NCBI RefSeq assembly: GCF_026183895.1
Contig: NZ_JAPFQI010000001.1
Location: forward strand, 62,001-126,000
Length of the DNA stretch: 64,000 nt
Direction: 5' to 3'
Source: Sabulicella glaciei
GTDB taxonomy: Bacteria; Pseudomonadota; Alphaproteobacteria; Acetobacterales; Acetobacteraceae
Shown here in pieces: positions 1 through 8,664 of the stretch (position 1 is its first letter; the number at the start of each line of letters is the position of its first letter). Under the pieces are notes generated by a model that was given only the letters and a program-made list of their open reading frames with translations, was not told where the DNA came from and ran no database searches. A program made the position numbers and the translations under genes.

Positions 1-141
1 TCCCGCGGGCAGGTCGAGGGCAAGACGGGGCGCCTCGCTGCTGCGCCCGCCCGCGCGCTGGACGAGCAGGACGACAAGCGTCACGGTGCCGGCGACGATC
101 AGCACCCCCATCGCCACCACCAGGAACTTGAGCGCGCGCAT
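1..141 (-). CDS. Small single-span membrane protein, DUF6476-like (3' end outside window)
   Basis: The reverse strand from the ATG at 141 reads M-R-A-L-K-F-L-V-V-A-M-G and continues with a strongly hydrophobic stretch (about residues 5-27) that ends in Q-R-A-G-G-R, so it is an N-terminal membrane anchor with the rest of the protein cut off by the window edge. Small proteins with this opening (DUF6476, from memory) lie divergent from an RluA/RluD gene and near rpoH in other alphaproteobacteria, which matches the layout here. Function is unknown. Its start is only one base away from the likely start of the divergent pseudouridine synthase gene. Confidence 0.6.
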   Translation of the reverse strand, partial: MRALKFLVVAMGVLIVAGTVTLVVLLVQRAGGRSSEAPRLALDLPAG

Positions 142-142
142 C

Positions 143-1135
143 GTGGCCTCCGAAACCCATTCCTTTACCGCCGCCGAAACGGATCGGGGCGAGCGCGTGG
201 ACCGCTTCCTCGCGGCACGGATAGGCAGCCTGTCCCGCTCCCGCGTCAAGGCGCTGCTGGAAGAAGGGAAGGGGACGCGCGACGGGACCGCGATCGAGGA
301 CCCGGCGCAGCCCGTGCGCCCGGGCGCCACCTACTGCCTCGAGGTGCCACCGCCCCGTCCCGCCGCGCCGGTGGCACAGGACATCCCGCTGGCGATCCTG
401 TTCGAGGACCGCCACCTGATCGTCCTGGACAAGCCGGCCGGCCTCGTTGTCCACCCGGCCCCCGGCCATGCGGAGGGAACGCTGGTCAATGCCCTCCTCG
501 GCCATGCGGGCGAGGAACTCGAGGGGATCGGGGGTGAGGCGCGGCCGGGCATCGTCCACCGCCTCGACAAGGACACGTCCGGCGTCATGGTCGTGGCCAA
601 GAGCCAGCGCGCCCACAACGCCCTGTCCGAGGCCTTCCTCCAGCGCGACCTGGACCGCGAATACCTTGCCTTGGCTTGGGGCGTGCCAGAGAAGCGGGAA
701 GGGGAGGTGGAGGCGGCGATCGGCCGCCACGCCACGGACCGCAAGCGCATGGCCGTGGTGGGGCGCGGCGGGGCGCGGGCGGGCAAGCACGCCCTGACGC
801 GCTATGCCGTCCTGGAAAGCTTCGACGGCGCGTGCAGCCTGCTGCGCTGCCGCCTGGGCACCGGGCGCACGCACCAGATCCGCGTGCACCTTTCGCATAT
901 CGGTCATCCGCTGGTCGGCGACCCGGTTTATCTGCGCCGTCTCCCGGCCACGGCCCGGGGGCTGCCGCAGGATGTGCGCGACGCCGCGCTGGCCTTCCCG
1001 CGTCAAGCACTGCACGCAGCGTCGCTCGCCTTCCGCCACCCGGTTTCCGGCGAGGCCCTGGCCTTCCGCGTCGAACCGCCGGAGGACTTCAGCACCCTGC
1101 TTTCCCTGCTGCGCGGCGAGGCCGCGCCGGCTTAA
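143..1135 (+). CDS. rluD: RluA/RluD family 23S rRNA pseudouridine synthase
   Basis: The protein isomerises uridines to pseudouridine in large-subunit rRNA. An S4-like RNA-binding region (G-E-R-V-D-R-F-L, first 60 residues) precedes the catalytic domain, whose motif G-I-V-H-R-L-D-K-D-T-S-G carries the catalytic Asp at about residue 142. The later G-R-T-H-Q-I-R-V-H-L block is also typical of the family. A GTG at 143 gives 330 residues and begins just before the S4 domain; an ATG at 86 would add 19 residues but would overlap the divergent gene. Which site it modifies (RluD-type 1911/1915/1917 or another) cannot be decided from sequence alone, so the symbol is tentative. Confidence 0.88.
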   Translation: MASETHSFTAAETDRGERVDRFLAARIGSLSRSRVKALLEEGKGTRDGTAIEDPAQPVRPGATYCLEVPPPRPAAPVAQDIPLAILFEDRHLIVLDKPAGLVVHPAPGHAEGTLVNALLGHAGEELEGIGGEARPGIVHRLDKDTSGVMVVAKSQRAHNALSEAFLQRDLDREYLALAWGVPEKREGEVEAAIGRHATDRKRMAVVGRGGARAGKHALTRYAVLESFDGACSLLRCRLGTGRTHQIRVHLSHIGHPLVGDPVYLRRLPATARGLPQDVRDAALAFPRQALHAASLAFRHPVSGEALAFRVEPPEDFSTLLSLLRGEAAPA

Positions 1136-1138
1136 GCC

Positions 1139-1157
1139 GACCAGATTGGTCAGTTTT
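1139..1157 (+). terminator. Possible short terminator after rluD
   Basis: Just after the TAA of the pseudouridine synthase gene, GACCA (1139-1143) and TGGTC (1147-1151) form a five-base-pair stem with a three-base loop, followed by TTTT at 1154-1157. The stem is short, so this is a weak call. The rest of 1136-1364 is the rpoH leader and promoter region; no convincing -35/-10 pair could be fixed in it. Confidence 0.35.
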
Positions 1158-1364
1158 GCTCGACAAGACGGGAGAGTTCTGGTACGGATGTTCCCAATCC
1201 GACCGACAACCCGGATGCCATGCCCAGAAGGCAGGCTGATCAATCGCCCGCCCGAAAGGGGGTCGATGCAGCCTCGCGGGTCCGGGGGCGTTCGGTCGGA
1301 AAACGTCGCCCTTCGTCGCCTTACTTGGGACGGAGGGGGCAGAGATGGAAGGCTCGTGAACACA

Positions 1365-2246
1365 ATGGCGTCCTTGAGCATCCCGATTGCGCCCGAAGGC
1401 AACCTGTCGCGCTACCTGCAGGACATCCGCAAGTTTCCCATGCTTTCCCCCGAGGAGGAGCTGTCGCTCGCCAAGCGTTGGCGCGACGAGGGGGACGAGA
1501 AGGCGGCCCACAAGCTGGTGACTTCGCATCTGCGCCTCGTGGCGAAGATCGCGATGGGCTATCGCGGCTACGGCCTGCCCGTCGGCGAACTGATCTCCGA
1601 GGGCAATGTGGGCATGATGCAGGCGGTGAAGCGGTTCGACCCGGATCGCGGCTTCCGCCTTGCCACCTATGCCATGTGGTGGATCCGCGCCGCGATCCAG
1701 GAATACATCCTGCATTCCTGGTCGCTCGTGAAGATGGGCACCACGGCCGCGCAGAAGAAGCTGTTCTTCAACCTCCGCCGGCTCAAGGGCCAGATGGCGG
1801 CGCTGGAGGATGGCGACCTGCAGCCCGAGGTGGTGGCGAAGATCGCCAAGACCCTGCAGGTCCCCGAGCAGGACGTGGTGAGCATGAACCGCCGCCTCGC
1901 CTCGCCCGATAACAGCCTGAACGCCCCCGTGCGCGCCGACAGCGAGGGCGAGTGGCAGGATTGGCTGGTGGATGAGAGCGAGACGCAGGAAACTACCATC
2001 GCCGACGCGCAGGACATGTCCAACCGCAAGGACATGCTGGCTGGCGCCCTGAAGACGCTGAACGAGCGGGAACGCCACATCCTGATCGAGCGGCGTCTGA
2101 AGGACGAGCCGACGACGCTCGAGGAGTTGTCTCAGCAGTACAACATCTCGCGCGAGCGGGTGCGGCAGATCGAGGTCCGCGCCTTCGAGAAGCTGCAGAA
2201 GTCCATGAAGCAGCAGATCACGGAGCGTCGCCTCAACGTCGGCTGA
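1365..2246 (+). CDS. rpoH: RNA polymerase sigma-32 factor RpoH
   Basis: Alternative sigma factor that directs heat-shock transcription. Region 2 spans about residues 50-120 (S-E-G-N-V-G-M-M-Q-A-V-K-R-F-D followed by T-Y-A-M-W-W-I-R-A-A-I-Q-E-Y). The RpoH-specific box Q-K-K-L-F-F-N-L-R lies at residues 130-138 and separates it from the housekeeping sigma. The region 4 helix-turn-helix (I-S-R-E-R-V-R-Q-I-E) is near the C-terminus. The ATG at 1365 gives 293 residues, the usual length, with purine-rich G-G-A-A-G-G-type sequence upstream; a GTG at 1356 is an alternative. The open frame extends upstream to 804 inside rluD, but that part has no sigma-factor similarity. Many alphaproteobacteria carry two rpoH genes; only one is visible here. 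Confidence 0.95.
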   Translation: MASLSIPIAPEGNLSRYLQDIRKFPMLSPEEELSLAKRWRDEGDEKAAHKLVTSHLRLVAKIAMGYRGYGLPVGELISEGNVGMMQAVKRFDPDRGFRLATYAMWWIRAAIQEYILHSWSLVKMGTTAAQKKLFFNLRRLKGQMAALEDGDLQPEVVAKIAKTLQVPEQDVVSMNRRLASPDNSLNAPVRADSEGEWQDWLVDESETQETTIADAQDMSNRKDMLAGALKTLNERERHILIERRLKDEPTTLEELSQQYNISRERVRQIEVRAFEKLQKSMKQQITERRLNVG

Positions 2247-2255
2247 GGCGCCGTC

Positions 2256-2969
2256 TCACCCCACGCGCATCAGGGCCGGCCCGTGGCGCTTCAGCCATGC
2301 GGTCGCCTCGGCGCGGTGGGGGGTCAGCGCCTCGCATACCGCCCAGAACCGGTCGGAGTGGTTCATCTCCCGGAGATGCGCCACCTCGTGCGCCACGACG
2401 TAGTCCAGCACCCAGTCCGGTGCCATGACCAAGCGCCATGTGAAGGACAGGGTGCGGTCGGGCGCGCAACTTCCCCAGCGCGTGCGCGTGTCCTTCAGCC
2501 GAATGGCCTTGGGGCGCAGGCCCAACTGGCCGGCGTAGCGCATGGCCGCCACGCCGATGCGGCGCAGCGCCTCCGCCCGGAGGAAGCGTTCGGTTCGGCG
2601 CGGGAGGAACTCGGCCGCGCCGGTCACGAAAAGGATCCCATCCTCCAGAAAGGCGCCGCCGGTCCGTTCGGGGGCGTGGCGGATCACATGCGGCACCCCA
2701 CCGATTGGCACGGTGGCGCCGTCCCGCAGTTCCAGCGCGGGGGTCAGCCCATCCAGTTGCCGCAGCACCCAGGCCGCGTGTTCCTCCAGCAGGCGCAGCC
2801 CATGGGCGCGGCTGGCGCGGCGGGGCAGGGTGACCACTGCCGCCCCGGCCACCGGGTCCACGCGAAGGGAAACGCGCCGCGCCCGCGCCGAGCGGCGCCA
2901 CAGGACAGGGCAGGGGCTGGCCGGCAGCAGGGGATCGCGGCGGAGGGGGACCAGTTCGGTCTCGGTCAT
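2256..2969 (-). CDS. YgjP-like (DUF45) zinc metallopeptidase
   Basis: A 237-residue protein of the M48-related YgjP/WLM group. The zinc signature H-E-V-A-H-L is followed by R-E-M-N-H-S-D-R-F-W, the arrangement that gives the third ligand in this family, and the preceding D-T-R-T-R-W-G-S-C block is the other hallmark. No signal peptide or membrane span is seen from the ATG at 2969, so it is probably cytosolic. The open frame continues upstream to 3122, but that part overlaps the next gene's leader and lacks similarity. It converges on rpoH with a nine-base gap. The substrate is unknown. Confidence 0.8.
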   Translation of the reverse strand: MTETELVPLRRDPLLPASPCPVLWRRSARARRVSLRVDPVAGAAVVTLPRRASRAHGLRLLEEHAAWVLRQLDGLTPALELRDGATVPIGGVPHVIRHAPERTGGAFLEDGILFVTGAAEFLPRRTERFLRAEALRRIGVAAMRYAGQLGLRPKAIRLKDTRTRWGSCAPDRTLSFTWRLVMAPDWVLDYVVAHEVAHLREMNHSDRFWAVCEALTPHRAEATAWLKRHGPALMRVG

Positions 2970-3075
2970 GCGCGTCCAGCTATGGCGCGGCCGCGGGGCT
3001 GCCATCAAGAGTGGCGATGAAGCCCATCCGAAAGCGTGATTGGCATCCGCGCCGCCCAAGCCCCATCTCGGGGTC

Positions 3076-3558
3076 ATGACGTCCATCCACCCTTCCGTCC
3101 GCATCGGCCATGTCCACCTCAAGGTCGCGGAGCTGAACCGCGCCCTCGGCTTCTGGCGCGACCTCGTTGGGCTGGAGGTGATGCTGCGCCGCCCCGGCGC
3201 GGTCTTCCTCTCCGCAGGGGGGTATCACCACCACATCGCCCTCAACACCTGGGAAAGCGCAGGCGGTACGCCGCCGCCCGCCGGCCACACCGGCCTGTTC
3301 CACGTCGCCTTGCTTTATCCCGACCGCGCCGCGCTGGCCGCTGCGGTGCGGCGCGTCACCGAGGCGGGGTGGCCGCTCGAAGGCGCCTCGGACCATGGGG
3401 TGAGCGAGGCGGTCTATCTGCGCGACCCCGACGGCAACGGGGTCGAGCTCTACCGCGACCGGCCCGAGGCGGAATGGCCGCGCGACGAGGCCGGGCGCAT
3501 GACCATGCACACGAAGCGCCTGGACCTCGACGCCCTGCTGGCCGAGGCGCCGGGCTGA
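3076..3558 (+). CDS. VOC superfamily protein (CatE-like glyoxalase/dioxygenase fold)
   Basis: A 160-residue vicinal-oxygen-chelate protein. The N-terminal module ([20 protein letters not shown]) supplies one metal-ligand His, [10 protein letters not shown] gives further His residues, and [13 protein letters not shown] is the conserved end with the metal-binding Glu. The pattern resembles the CatE/YfiE branch of extradiol-dioxygenase-like proteins, but the reaction is not predictable. The start is the ATG at 3076; a TTG at 3040 would add 12 residues. It is divergent from the metallopeptidase, with a gap of 106 bases. Confidence 0.75.
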   Translation: MTSIHPSVRIGHVHLKVAELNRALGFWRDLVGLEVMLRRPGAVFLSAGGYHHHIALNTWESAGGTPPPAGHTGLFHVALLYPDRAALAAAVRRVTEAGWPLEGASDHGVSEAVYLRDPDGNGVELYRDRPEAEWPRDEAGRMTMHTKRLDLDALLAEAPG

Positions 3559-3581
3559 CCCCCGCCCGGGGCGGCTTGACC

Positions 3582-3599
3582 GGCGGCGGGCGCGCCGCC
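3582..3599 (+). terminator. GC-rich hairpin between VOC gene and accD
   Basis: GGCGGCG (3582-3588) and CGCCGCC (3593-3599) can form a seven-base-pair stem with a four-base loop in the 94-base gap before accD. There is no T-run, so it may be a weak terminator or chance pairing in GC-rich DNA. Confidence 0.25.
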
Positions 3600-3652
3600 A
3601 TGCCTCTGCGCGCGCCGGCCGGTCCGCCCGGCGCGAAGCGAGGGCATGTGCG

Positions 3653-4519
3653 ATGAACTGGATCAGCGAGTGGGCCCTGCCCAAGATCAAGACGCTCTTC
3701 GGCGCGACGCGCGAGGTGCCGGAGAATCTTTGGCACAAATGCCCCAGCTGCGAGCAGATGATCTTCCAGACCGACCTGGAGAAGAACCTGCGGGTCTGCA
3801 CCCATTGCGGCCATCACATGCGGCTTTCGGCGATGGCCCGGTTGGACGCCACGCTCGATGAAGGCTGGCAGCGCATCGAGCTGCCGCGCGCGCCCGCCGA
3901 CCCGCTGCGCTTCAAGGACCAGCGCCGCTATGCCGAACGCCTGAAGGACGCGCAGACGAAATCCGGCATGGATGACGCGGTGACCGTCGGCCACGGCACC
4001 ATCGAGGGGCAACGCGCCGTCGTCGCGGCCTTCGAGTTCGCGTTCATGGGCGGCTCTATGGGCGCCGGGGTGGGCGAGGCGATCGTCGCCGCCGCGCGCC
4101 TTGCCGTGCTGCAGGATTCGCCGCTGATCGTCTTTGCCGCCTCGGGCGGGGCGCGGATGCAGGAAGGCGCGGTGAGCCTGATGCAGATGCCGCGCACCGT
4201 CATCGCCTCGCAGATGGTGAAGGATGCGGGGCTGCCCTTTATCGTCGTGCTGTGCGACCCGACGACCGGCGGCGTCACCGCCTCCTTCGCCATGCTGGGC
4301 GACGTGCAGATGGCCGAGCCGGGGGCGCTGATCGGCTTCGCCGGCGCACGCGTCATCGAGCAGACCGTGCGCGAGAAGCTTCCCGAAGGCTTCCAGCGCG
4401 CCGAGTACCTGCTGGAGCACGGCATTCTGGACATGGTGGTGAAGCGCGGCGAGATGCGCGCCACGCTGGGACGCCTGATCCGTCTGCTGCGTTCGGAACC
4501 GGCCGCCGACGCCGCCTGA
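3653..4519 (+). CDS. accD: Acetyl-CoA carboxylase carboxyltransferase subunit beta
   Basis: The beta half of the carboxyltransferase moves CO2 from carboxybiotin to acetyl-CoA, forming malonyl-CoA for fatty-acid synthesis, as an alpha2-beta2 complex with AccA in the cytosol. The N-terminal four-cysteine zinc ribbon is intact (C-P-S-C and C-T-H-C). The crotonase-like carboxyltransferase core follows, with the [10 protein letters not shown] oxyanion motif and T-T-G-G-V-T-A-S-F. At 288 residues the length is normal. The ATG of folC overlaps its stop codon by one base (TGATG), so the two are translationally coupled, a common accD-folC arrangement. Confidence 0.95.
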   Translation: MNWISEWALPKIKTLFGATREVPENLWHKCPSCEQMIFQTDLEKNLRVCTHCGHHMRLSAMARLDATLDEGWQRIELPRAPADPLRFKDQRRYAERLKDAQTKSGMDDAVTVGHGTIEGQRAVVAAFEFAFMGGSMGAGVGEAIVAAARLAVLQDSPLIVFAASGGARMQEGAVSLMQMPRTVIASQMVKDAGLPFIVVLCDPTTGGVTASFAMLGDVQMAEPGALIGFAGARVIEQTVREKLPEGFQRAEYLLEHGILDMVVKRGEMRATLGRLIRLLRSEPAADAA

Positions 4520-5796
4520 TGGGCGCACCCACCATCGGCCGTGCCGAGGCGCTGGTCGAGCGGCTGCACGCGCTGCATCCGAAGCTGATCGACCTGTCGC
4601 TCGACCGGCTGCACGGGCTGCTCGCGCGGCTCGGCCATCCGGAGCGATCGCTGCCGCCCGTCGTCCATGTCGCGGGCACCAACGGCAAGGGCAGCACCTG
4701 CGCCCATCTGCGCGCCATTGCCGAGGCCGCGGGGCAGCGCGTCCACGCTTATACCTCGCCGCACCTTGTCCGCTTCCATGAGCGCATCCGCCTGGCGGGC
4801 ACGCTGGTGGGGGAGGATGCCCTGGCCGACGCGCTGGAGGAGGTGGAGGCGGTGAATGCGAGCGAGCCCATCACCGTCTTCGAGATCACCACCGCCGTCG
4901 CCTTGCTGCTGTTCTCGCGAGTTCCGGCGGACCTCCTGGTGCTGGAGGTCGGGCTGGGCGGCCGCTTCGACGCGACCAACGTGGTGGACCGCCCGGCCGC
5001 CTGCGCCATTGCATCCATCTCCATGGACCACATGGAGTTCCTGGGTGGCACGCTGGCCGGGATCGCCTTCGAGAAGGCCGGGATCCTTAAGCCCGGCGTG
5101 CCCTGCGCGACCGGCGCGCAGCACCCCGAGGCCTTGTCGGTCCTGGAGCGCGTCGCGGGCGAGGTGGGTGCGCCGCTCCATGCCCGGTTCCGCGAGTGGG
5201 ACGTGGCAGATGGCGCCTTTGCCGACGCGGCGGGACGGATTCCCCTGCCGCGCTTCGGGCTTCGCGGCCCGCACCAGCACGACAATGCCGGCATCGCCAT
5301 CGCCGCGCTGCGCGCCTGGAACCCGCCTTGGCTGTCCGATGTTGCCATCGTCGAGGGCGTCGCCAGCGCGACCTGGCCCGCGCGGCTGCAACGCCTGCAC
5401 GGGCGCCTCACCCCGCCCGCGCCCTGGGAGCTATGGCTCGATGGCGGCCACAATGCGGGGGCGGGGGAGGCGCTGGCCGAGGCGTTGCGCGACTGGCGCG
5501 ACCGGCCCTTGCACCTCGTCGTCGGGATGAAGCAGGGCAAGACCGCGGAGGGCTTCCTGCGCCCCCTCCTACCCCTGGCCGACACGATCCACGCCGTGCG
5601 CGAGCCCGGCCAGCACCTAGCAATGGAGGTCGAGGACATCGTCGCAGCGAGCGGCGGCGCGGCGCGTCCTGGCCCGGACGTGGCGACGGCGCTGGCGCGG
5701 TTGCGCGCGGACGCCCCGCCGGGGCGAATCCTGGTCTGCGGCAGCCTCTATTTGGCCGGGGAGGTGCTCAAGGCCGATGGAACATGGCCGGAATGA
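4519..5796 (+). CDS. folC: Bifunctional folylpolyglutamate/dihydrofolate synthase
   Basis: Adds glycine-free glutamate units to folates and makes dihydrofolate from dihydropteroate and glutamate. The ATP-binding loop H-V-A-G-T-N-G-K-G-S-T lies about 50 residues in, followed by the Mur-ligase-like motifs Y-T-S-P-H-L-V-R-F-H-E-R-I-R and V-G-L-G-G-R-F-D-A-T-N-V. From the ATG at 4519 it is 425 residues, normal for FolC. An open frame runs upstream through accD, but homologues start here. Its 3' end overlaps the convergent MFS gene by 29 bases. Confidence 0.94.
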   Translation: MGAPTIGRAEALVERLHALHPKLIDLSLDRLHGLLARLGHPERSLPPVVHVAGTNGKGSTCAHLRAIAEAAGQRVHAYTSPHLVRFHERIRLAGTLVGEDALADALEEVEAVNASEPITVFEITTAVALLLFSRVPADLLVLEVGLGGRFDATNVVDRPAACAIASISMDHMEFLGGTLAGIAFEKAGILKPGVPCATGAQHPEALSVLERVAGEVGAPLHARFREWDVADGAFADAAGRIPLPRFGLRGPHQHDNAGIAIAALRAWNPPWLSDVAIVEGVASATWPARLQRLHGRLTPPAPWELWLDGGHNAGAGEALAEALRDWRDRPLHLVVGMKQGKTAEGFLRPLLPLADTIHAVREPGQHLAMEVEDIVAASGGAARPGPDVATALARLRADAPPGRILVCGSLYLAGEVLKADGTWPE

Positions 5797-6883
5797 GCGC
5801 GCCGAGCGAGCAGGCGAGGCCCGCCGCGAAGACGGCCGCATGGCTTTCGCCCGTGATGCCGAACAGCACCGCCAGGGCAACGGCGGCGCCGGCCTGTGCC
5901 GCCGCGTAGACGAGCGTCGCCCGCACCCACAGCGCCCCGGCCTGTGGCCCCGCCATTTCCCGGGCCCAGGCCAGGGTGACGGCGGAGATCCCGACGCCCG
6001 AGAACCCGCCCAGCACCGCCGCCCCCGCGAGCGCAGCGCCATGCGGCAGGAGGGCGAGCCCCAGCGCCGCCGCCTGCACGCCGAGCCAGAGCCGGACCGA
6101 GACGGCCCCGCCCAGCCCGTCGGCCGCGCGCCCGCCCAGCAGCGTCCCGGCGAGCGCACCCAGCCCGAACAAGGCCCAGATGCCGCTTCCCGCCAGCACC
6201 CCGACCCCCACGCCGCGCGCCGCGAAGTCGGAAAGGTAGACCATGGGGGGCACCATCCCCGCCCCTGACAGCGCATAGGCGAGGAGGAGGCGCGGCGCCG
6301 CTGGCGGGGCACCGGGCGGGATGCCGCCCGCATCCTCGGGAAAGCGGCAATGCGCGAAGATGGCGAGGCCGAGCGCCAGCGCCGCGATGCCTAGCCAGCC
6401 GGGGGCAGGTCCGCCCTGCAGCAAGGGCGGCAGGATCAACGCCCCGAGCGTGATGCCACCGCCCACTCCGGCGATCACGATGCCCGAGGCTGTGCCGCGC
6501 CGTGCGGCCTCCACGGCGCGCTGCACCGAAGGTCCGGCGAGCGACATCAGCACGCCCCCCGCCACCCCCGCGAGCAGCCGCCAGGGCAGCAGCCACGCCA
6601 CGCCGCCGGGAACGGCGCAAAGCGCGAGCGACAGGAACACCGCCGCCATGCCCAGGCGCAGCGCGCCGCGCGTGCCGAGGCGCCGCCCCAGCGCCTGCGC
6701 CCCCATGACGCCGATCAGATATCCCGCGAGAGCGGCCGCACCGAGCAGCCCGGCCTCGGCGCCCGAGACCCACCCGGCCTCGACCAGCGCGGGAAAAAGC
6801 GGCACGAAGGCGAAGCGGGCGAGGCCGATCCCCGCTGCCGTGGCCGCGGCGCCCGAGAGCGCAGCGCTCAGGAAGGGCGACAT
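5768..6883 (-). CDS. MFS transporter, YbfB/YjiJ family
   Basis: A 371-residue polytopic inner-membrane protein with about twelve hydrophobic segments. The opening A-A-G-I-G-L-A-R-F-A-F-V-P-L-F-P is characteristic of the YbfB/YjiJ branch of the major facilitator superfamily, and a G-R-R-L-G-T-R-G-A-L loop sits between helices 2 and 3. Substrate unknown. The start at 6883 is 13 bases downstream of the small secreted-protein gene on the same strand, with GGGAGG just upstream, so the two are likely co-transcribed. It could be an effector of the upstream two-component cluster or simply its neighbour. Confidence 0.78.
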   Translation of the reverse strand: MSPFLSAALSGAAATAAGIGLARFAFVPLFPALVEAGWVSGAEAGLLGAAALAGYLIGVMGAQALGRRLGTRGALRLGMAAVFLSLALCAVPGGVAWLLPWRLLAGVAGGVLMSLAGPSVQRAVEAARRGTASGIVIAGVGGGITLGALILPPLLQGGPAPGWLGIAALALGLAIFAHCRFPEDAGGIPPGAPPAAPRLLLAYALSGAGMVPPMVYLSDFAARGVGVGVLAGSGIWALFGLGALAGTLLGGRAADGLGGAVSVRLWLGVQAAALGLALLPHGAALAGAAVLGGFSGVGISAVTLAWAREMAGPQAGALWVRATLVYAAAQAGAAVALAVLFGITGESHAAVFAAGLACSLGALIPAMFHRP

Positions 6884-6896
6884 GGGCCTCCCGGGG

Positions 6897-7190
6897 TCAG
6901 CCCCCGTCGGCTTGCCGGCTCGCCGCGATGCGGATGGCGCGGCGCAGGCGGGCGATGCCGGTCCGGACATGGCCACGCGCGCAAAGCCGGCGCCCCTGCT
7001 GGCCCAACAGGCGCGGCGTCGGCTCCGTGTGGCCCGGCATGGATTCGAGACGCCGCGCAAGGGACTGGCAGTACTCGAGCGTGTCGGTGGTCAGGCGCAG
7101 GTCGTGCGCCTGATGCTCGGCGCCCGCGGATGCGGGCAGGACAAGCAGCGGGACGAAAGCGGAAAGGAGAAGGACGCGCGCAACGAGCAT
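6897..7190 (-). CDS. Small secreted cysteine-containing protein of unknown function
   Basis: A 97-residue protein with a clear signal peptide (basic start, leucine-rich core, cleavage after A-S-A-G-A at about residue 24). The mature part is about 73 residues, mainly helical and basic, with two cysteines (E-Y-C-Q-S-L and R-R-L-C-A-R-G-H-V-R), which could form a disulfide or bind metal in the periplasm. The ATG at 7190 puts the signal peptide at the right place; a GTG at 7205 is possible. It lies directly behind a histidine kinase gene, the position of CpxP/Spy-like periplasmic partners, but no LTXXQ motif is seen, so that analogy is only positional. Confidence 0.6.
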   Translation of the reverse strand: MLVARVLLLSAFVPLLVLPASAGAEHQAHDLRLTTDTLEYCQSLARRLESMPGHTEPTPRLLGQQGRRLCARGHVRTGIARLRRAIRIAASRQADGG

Positions 7191-7247
7191 GGGCGGTGTC
7201 TGCACTTTCGTGCCCTAAGAACGAGTTGGCCAGGGGTGAAGCTTTGG

Positions 7248-8648
7248 TCAGGGCAGCGGCACCCGCAGCGAAACGCGCAGCCCCGGCGGCTCCGCGCCGG
7301 GTTGCGCGTCCTCCAGCCACACCTCGCCGCCATGCAGCTGCGTGACGGCGCGCACCAGGGAAAGGCCGAGTCCCGAGCCGGGCGCGTTGCGCGACGCGTC
7401 GGCGCGAAAGAAGCGGTCCAGCGCCCGATCCTTGTCGGCCTGCGGCAGGCCAGGGCCTGAATCCTCCACGGCGATCTCGGCCACCCGGCCGTCGCGGCGC
7501 GCGGAAAGCCGCACCTTCCCGCCGGGCGGAGTGAACTTGATCGCGTTGTCCAGCAGGTTGGCGACGGCCTGGAGCAGCAGGTCCCGGTCTCCGACGAGGT
7601 CGAGCCTGTCCGGCAGGTCGGTTTCGAGGTGCTGGTCGCGTGCCTCGGCCATCGCCTCGTAGAAATCCGCGGCGTCGGACAGGACGGCGGAAAGGTCGAG
7701 CGGCGCGAAGGCGGCGCGGCGCGCGCCCGCCTCGGCCTCGGCGATGCGGAGCAGGGCCTGGAAGACGCGGCTGATGTTGTCGAGGTCGGCGATGCCCTCC
7801 TCCACTGCCGCGCGCAGCCCTTCCTCGCTCCGCGCGGCGTCCAGCGCCTCCTCCAGCTTGCCGCGCGCGCGGGCGATGGGGGTGCGCAGGTCGTGCGCGA
7901 TGGCGTCGGAAACGGAGCGCACGCCGGACATCAGCGCCTCGATCCGCTCCAGCATGGCGTTCATGGTCGCGCCCAGCTGGTCGAACTCGTCGTGGCGGAG
8001 CGAAACGGGGACGCGCCGGGCCAGATCCCCCGCGGCGATGCCCTGGGCGGTCAGCATGGCGGGCGCCATGCGCCGCTGCAGCGCCTTCCGCACCAGCGAG
8101 GCGCCGACGCCGCCCAGCAGGAGGATCGCGCCCAATGACCACGCCATGCCCTCCGCCATCACGATGTCGAGCTGCGTGCGCTCGCTCTCGTCGCGTCCGA
8201 CGAGGAGACTCAGCCCCCCGGGCAGGTCGCGGCGGTGCAGCCGCGCCTCGGAGGTGGCGCCGTCGTGGTGAAGCTCGGTCCGGAACCAGGTCCCGTCGCC
8301 GGCGATGCCCTCGGGCCAGTGGTCCAGGTTGCCCGCGAGCTTGCGGCCGTCCCGGTCCATGAGGAGGTAGATCGTCACCGCCTCGGCATCCTGGGCCATG
8401 CGGTCCTCGATGGACTCGATGAGGCCCAGCGGGCCGGCATCGCGGTGCCGGTCCATCAGCGCCAGCGTGTCGGCACGGATGGCCGCGACGGTCTGGCGGT
8501 CGATGGCGCCCGCTGTCGCCCACCACAGCACCGCCACCAGCAGCCCCGCGGCGACGGAGAAGATCGCCATGAACAACAGGGCGAAGCGGAACCCGGCCGA
8601 TTGAAGCAGCCGCGGCGGCGGCGGGGGGCGAGCGAGGCGTTCGCTCAT
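7248..8648 (-). CDS. Two-component sensor histidine kinase
   Basis: A 466-residue membrane kinase. Hydrophobic segments at about residues 20-45 and 165-187 bracket a periplasmic sensor of about 120 residues without a recognised domain. A HAMP linker follows, then the H box A-H-D-L-R-T-P-I-A with phospho-accepting His about residue 252, the N box L-D-N-A-I-K-F-T, and the G boxes D-S-G-P-G-L and G-S-G-L-G-L-S-L-V. All catalytic motifs are present. It lies 16 bases behind its response-regulator gene and presumably phosphorylates it. The signal is unknown; linkage to an HtrA-type protease suggests envelope stress. Confidence 0.92.
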   Translation of the reverse strand: MSERLARPPPPPRLLQSAGFRFALLFMAIFSVAAGLLVAVLWWATAGAIDRQTVAAIRADTLALMDRHRDAGPLGLIESIEDRMAQDAEAVTIYLLMDRDGRKLAGNLDHWPEGIAGDGTWFRTELHHDGATSEARLHRRDLPGGLSLLVGRDESERTQLDIVMAEGMAWSLGAILLLGGVGASLVRKALQRRMAPAMLTAQGIAAGDLARRVPVSLRHDEFDQLGATMNAMLERIEALMSGVRSVSDAIAHDLRTPIARARGKLEEALDAARSEEGLRAAVEEGIADLDNISRVFQALLRIAEAEAGARRAAFAPLDLSAVLSDAADFYEAMAEARDQHLETDLPDRLDLVGDRDLLLQAVANLLDNAIKFTPPGGKVRLSARRDGRVAEIAVEDSGPGLPQADKDRALDRFFRADASRNAPGSGLGLSLVRAVTQLHGGEVWLEDAQPGAEPPGLRVSLRVPLP

Positions 8649-8664
8649 GGCGACCTCGCTGCGC

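Noticed and set aside
804-1364. A 187-codon upstream extension of rpoH
   Set aside because: It overlaps rluD in another frame, has no sigma-factor similarity and would greatly exceed the usual length of RpoH.
1136-1364. Heat-shock or sigma-70 promoter for rpoH
   Set aside because: Fragments such as TCGACA with TACGGA 17 bases on are present, but the match is too weak to name a promoter.
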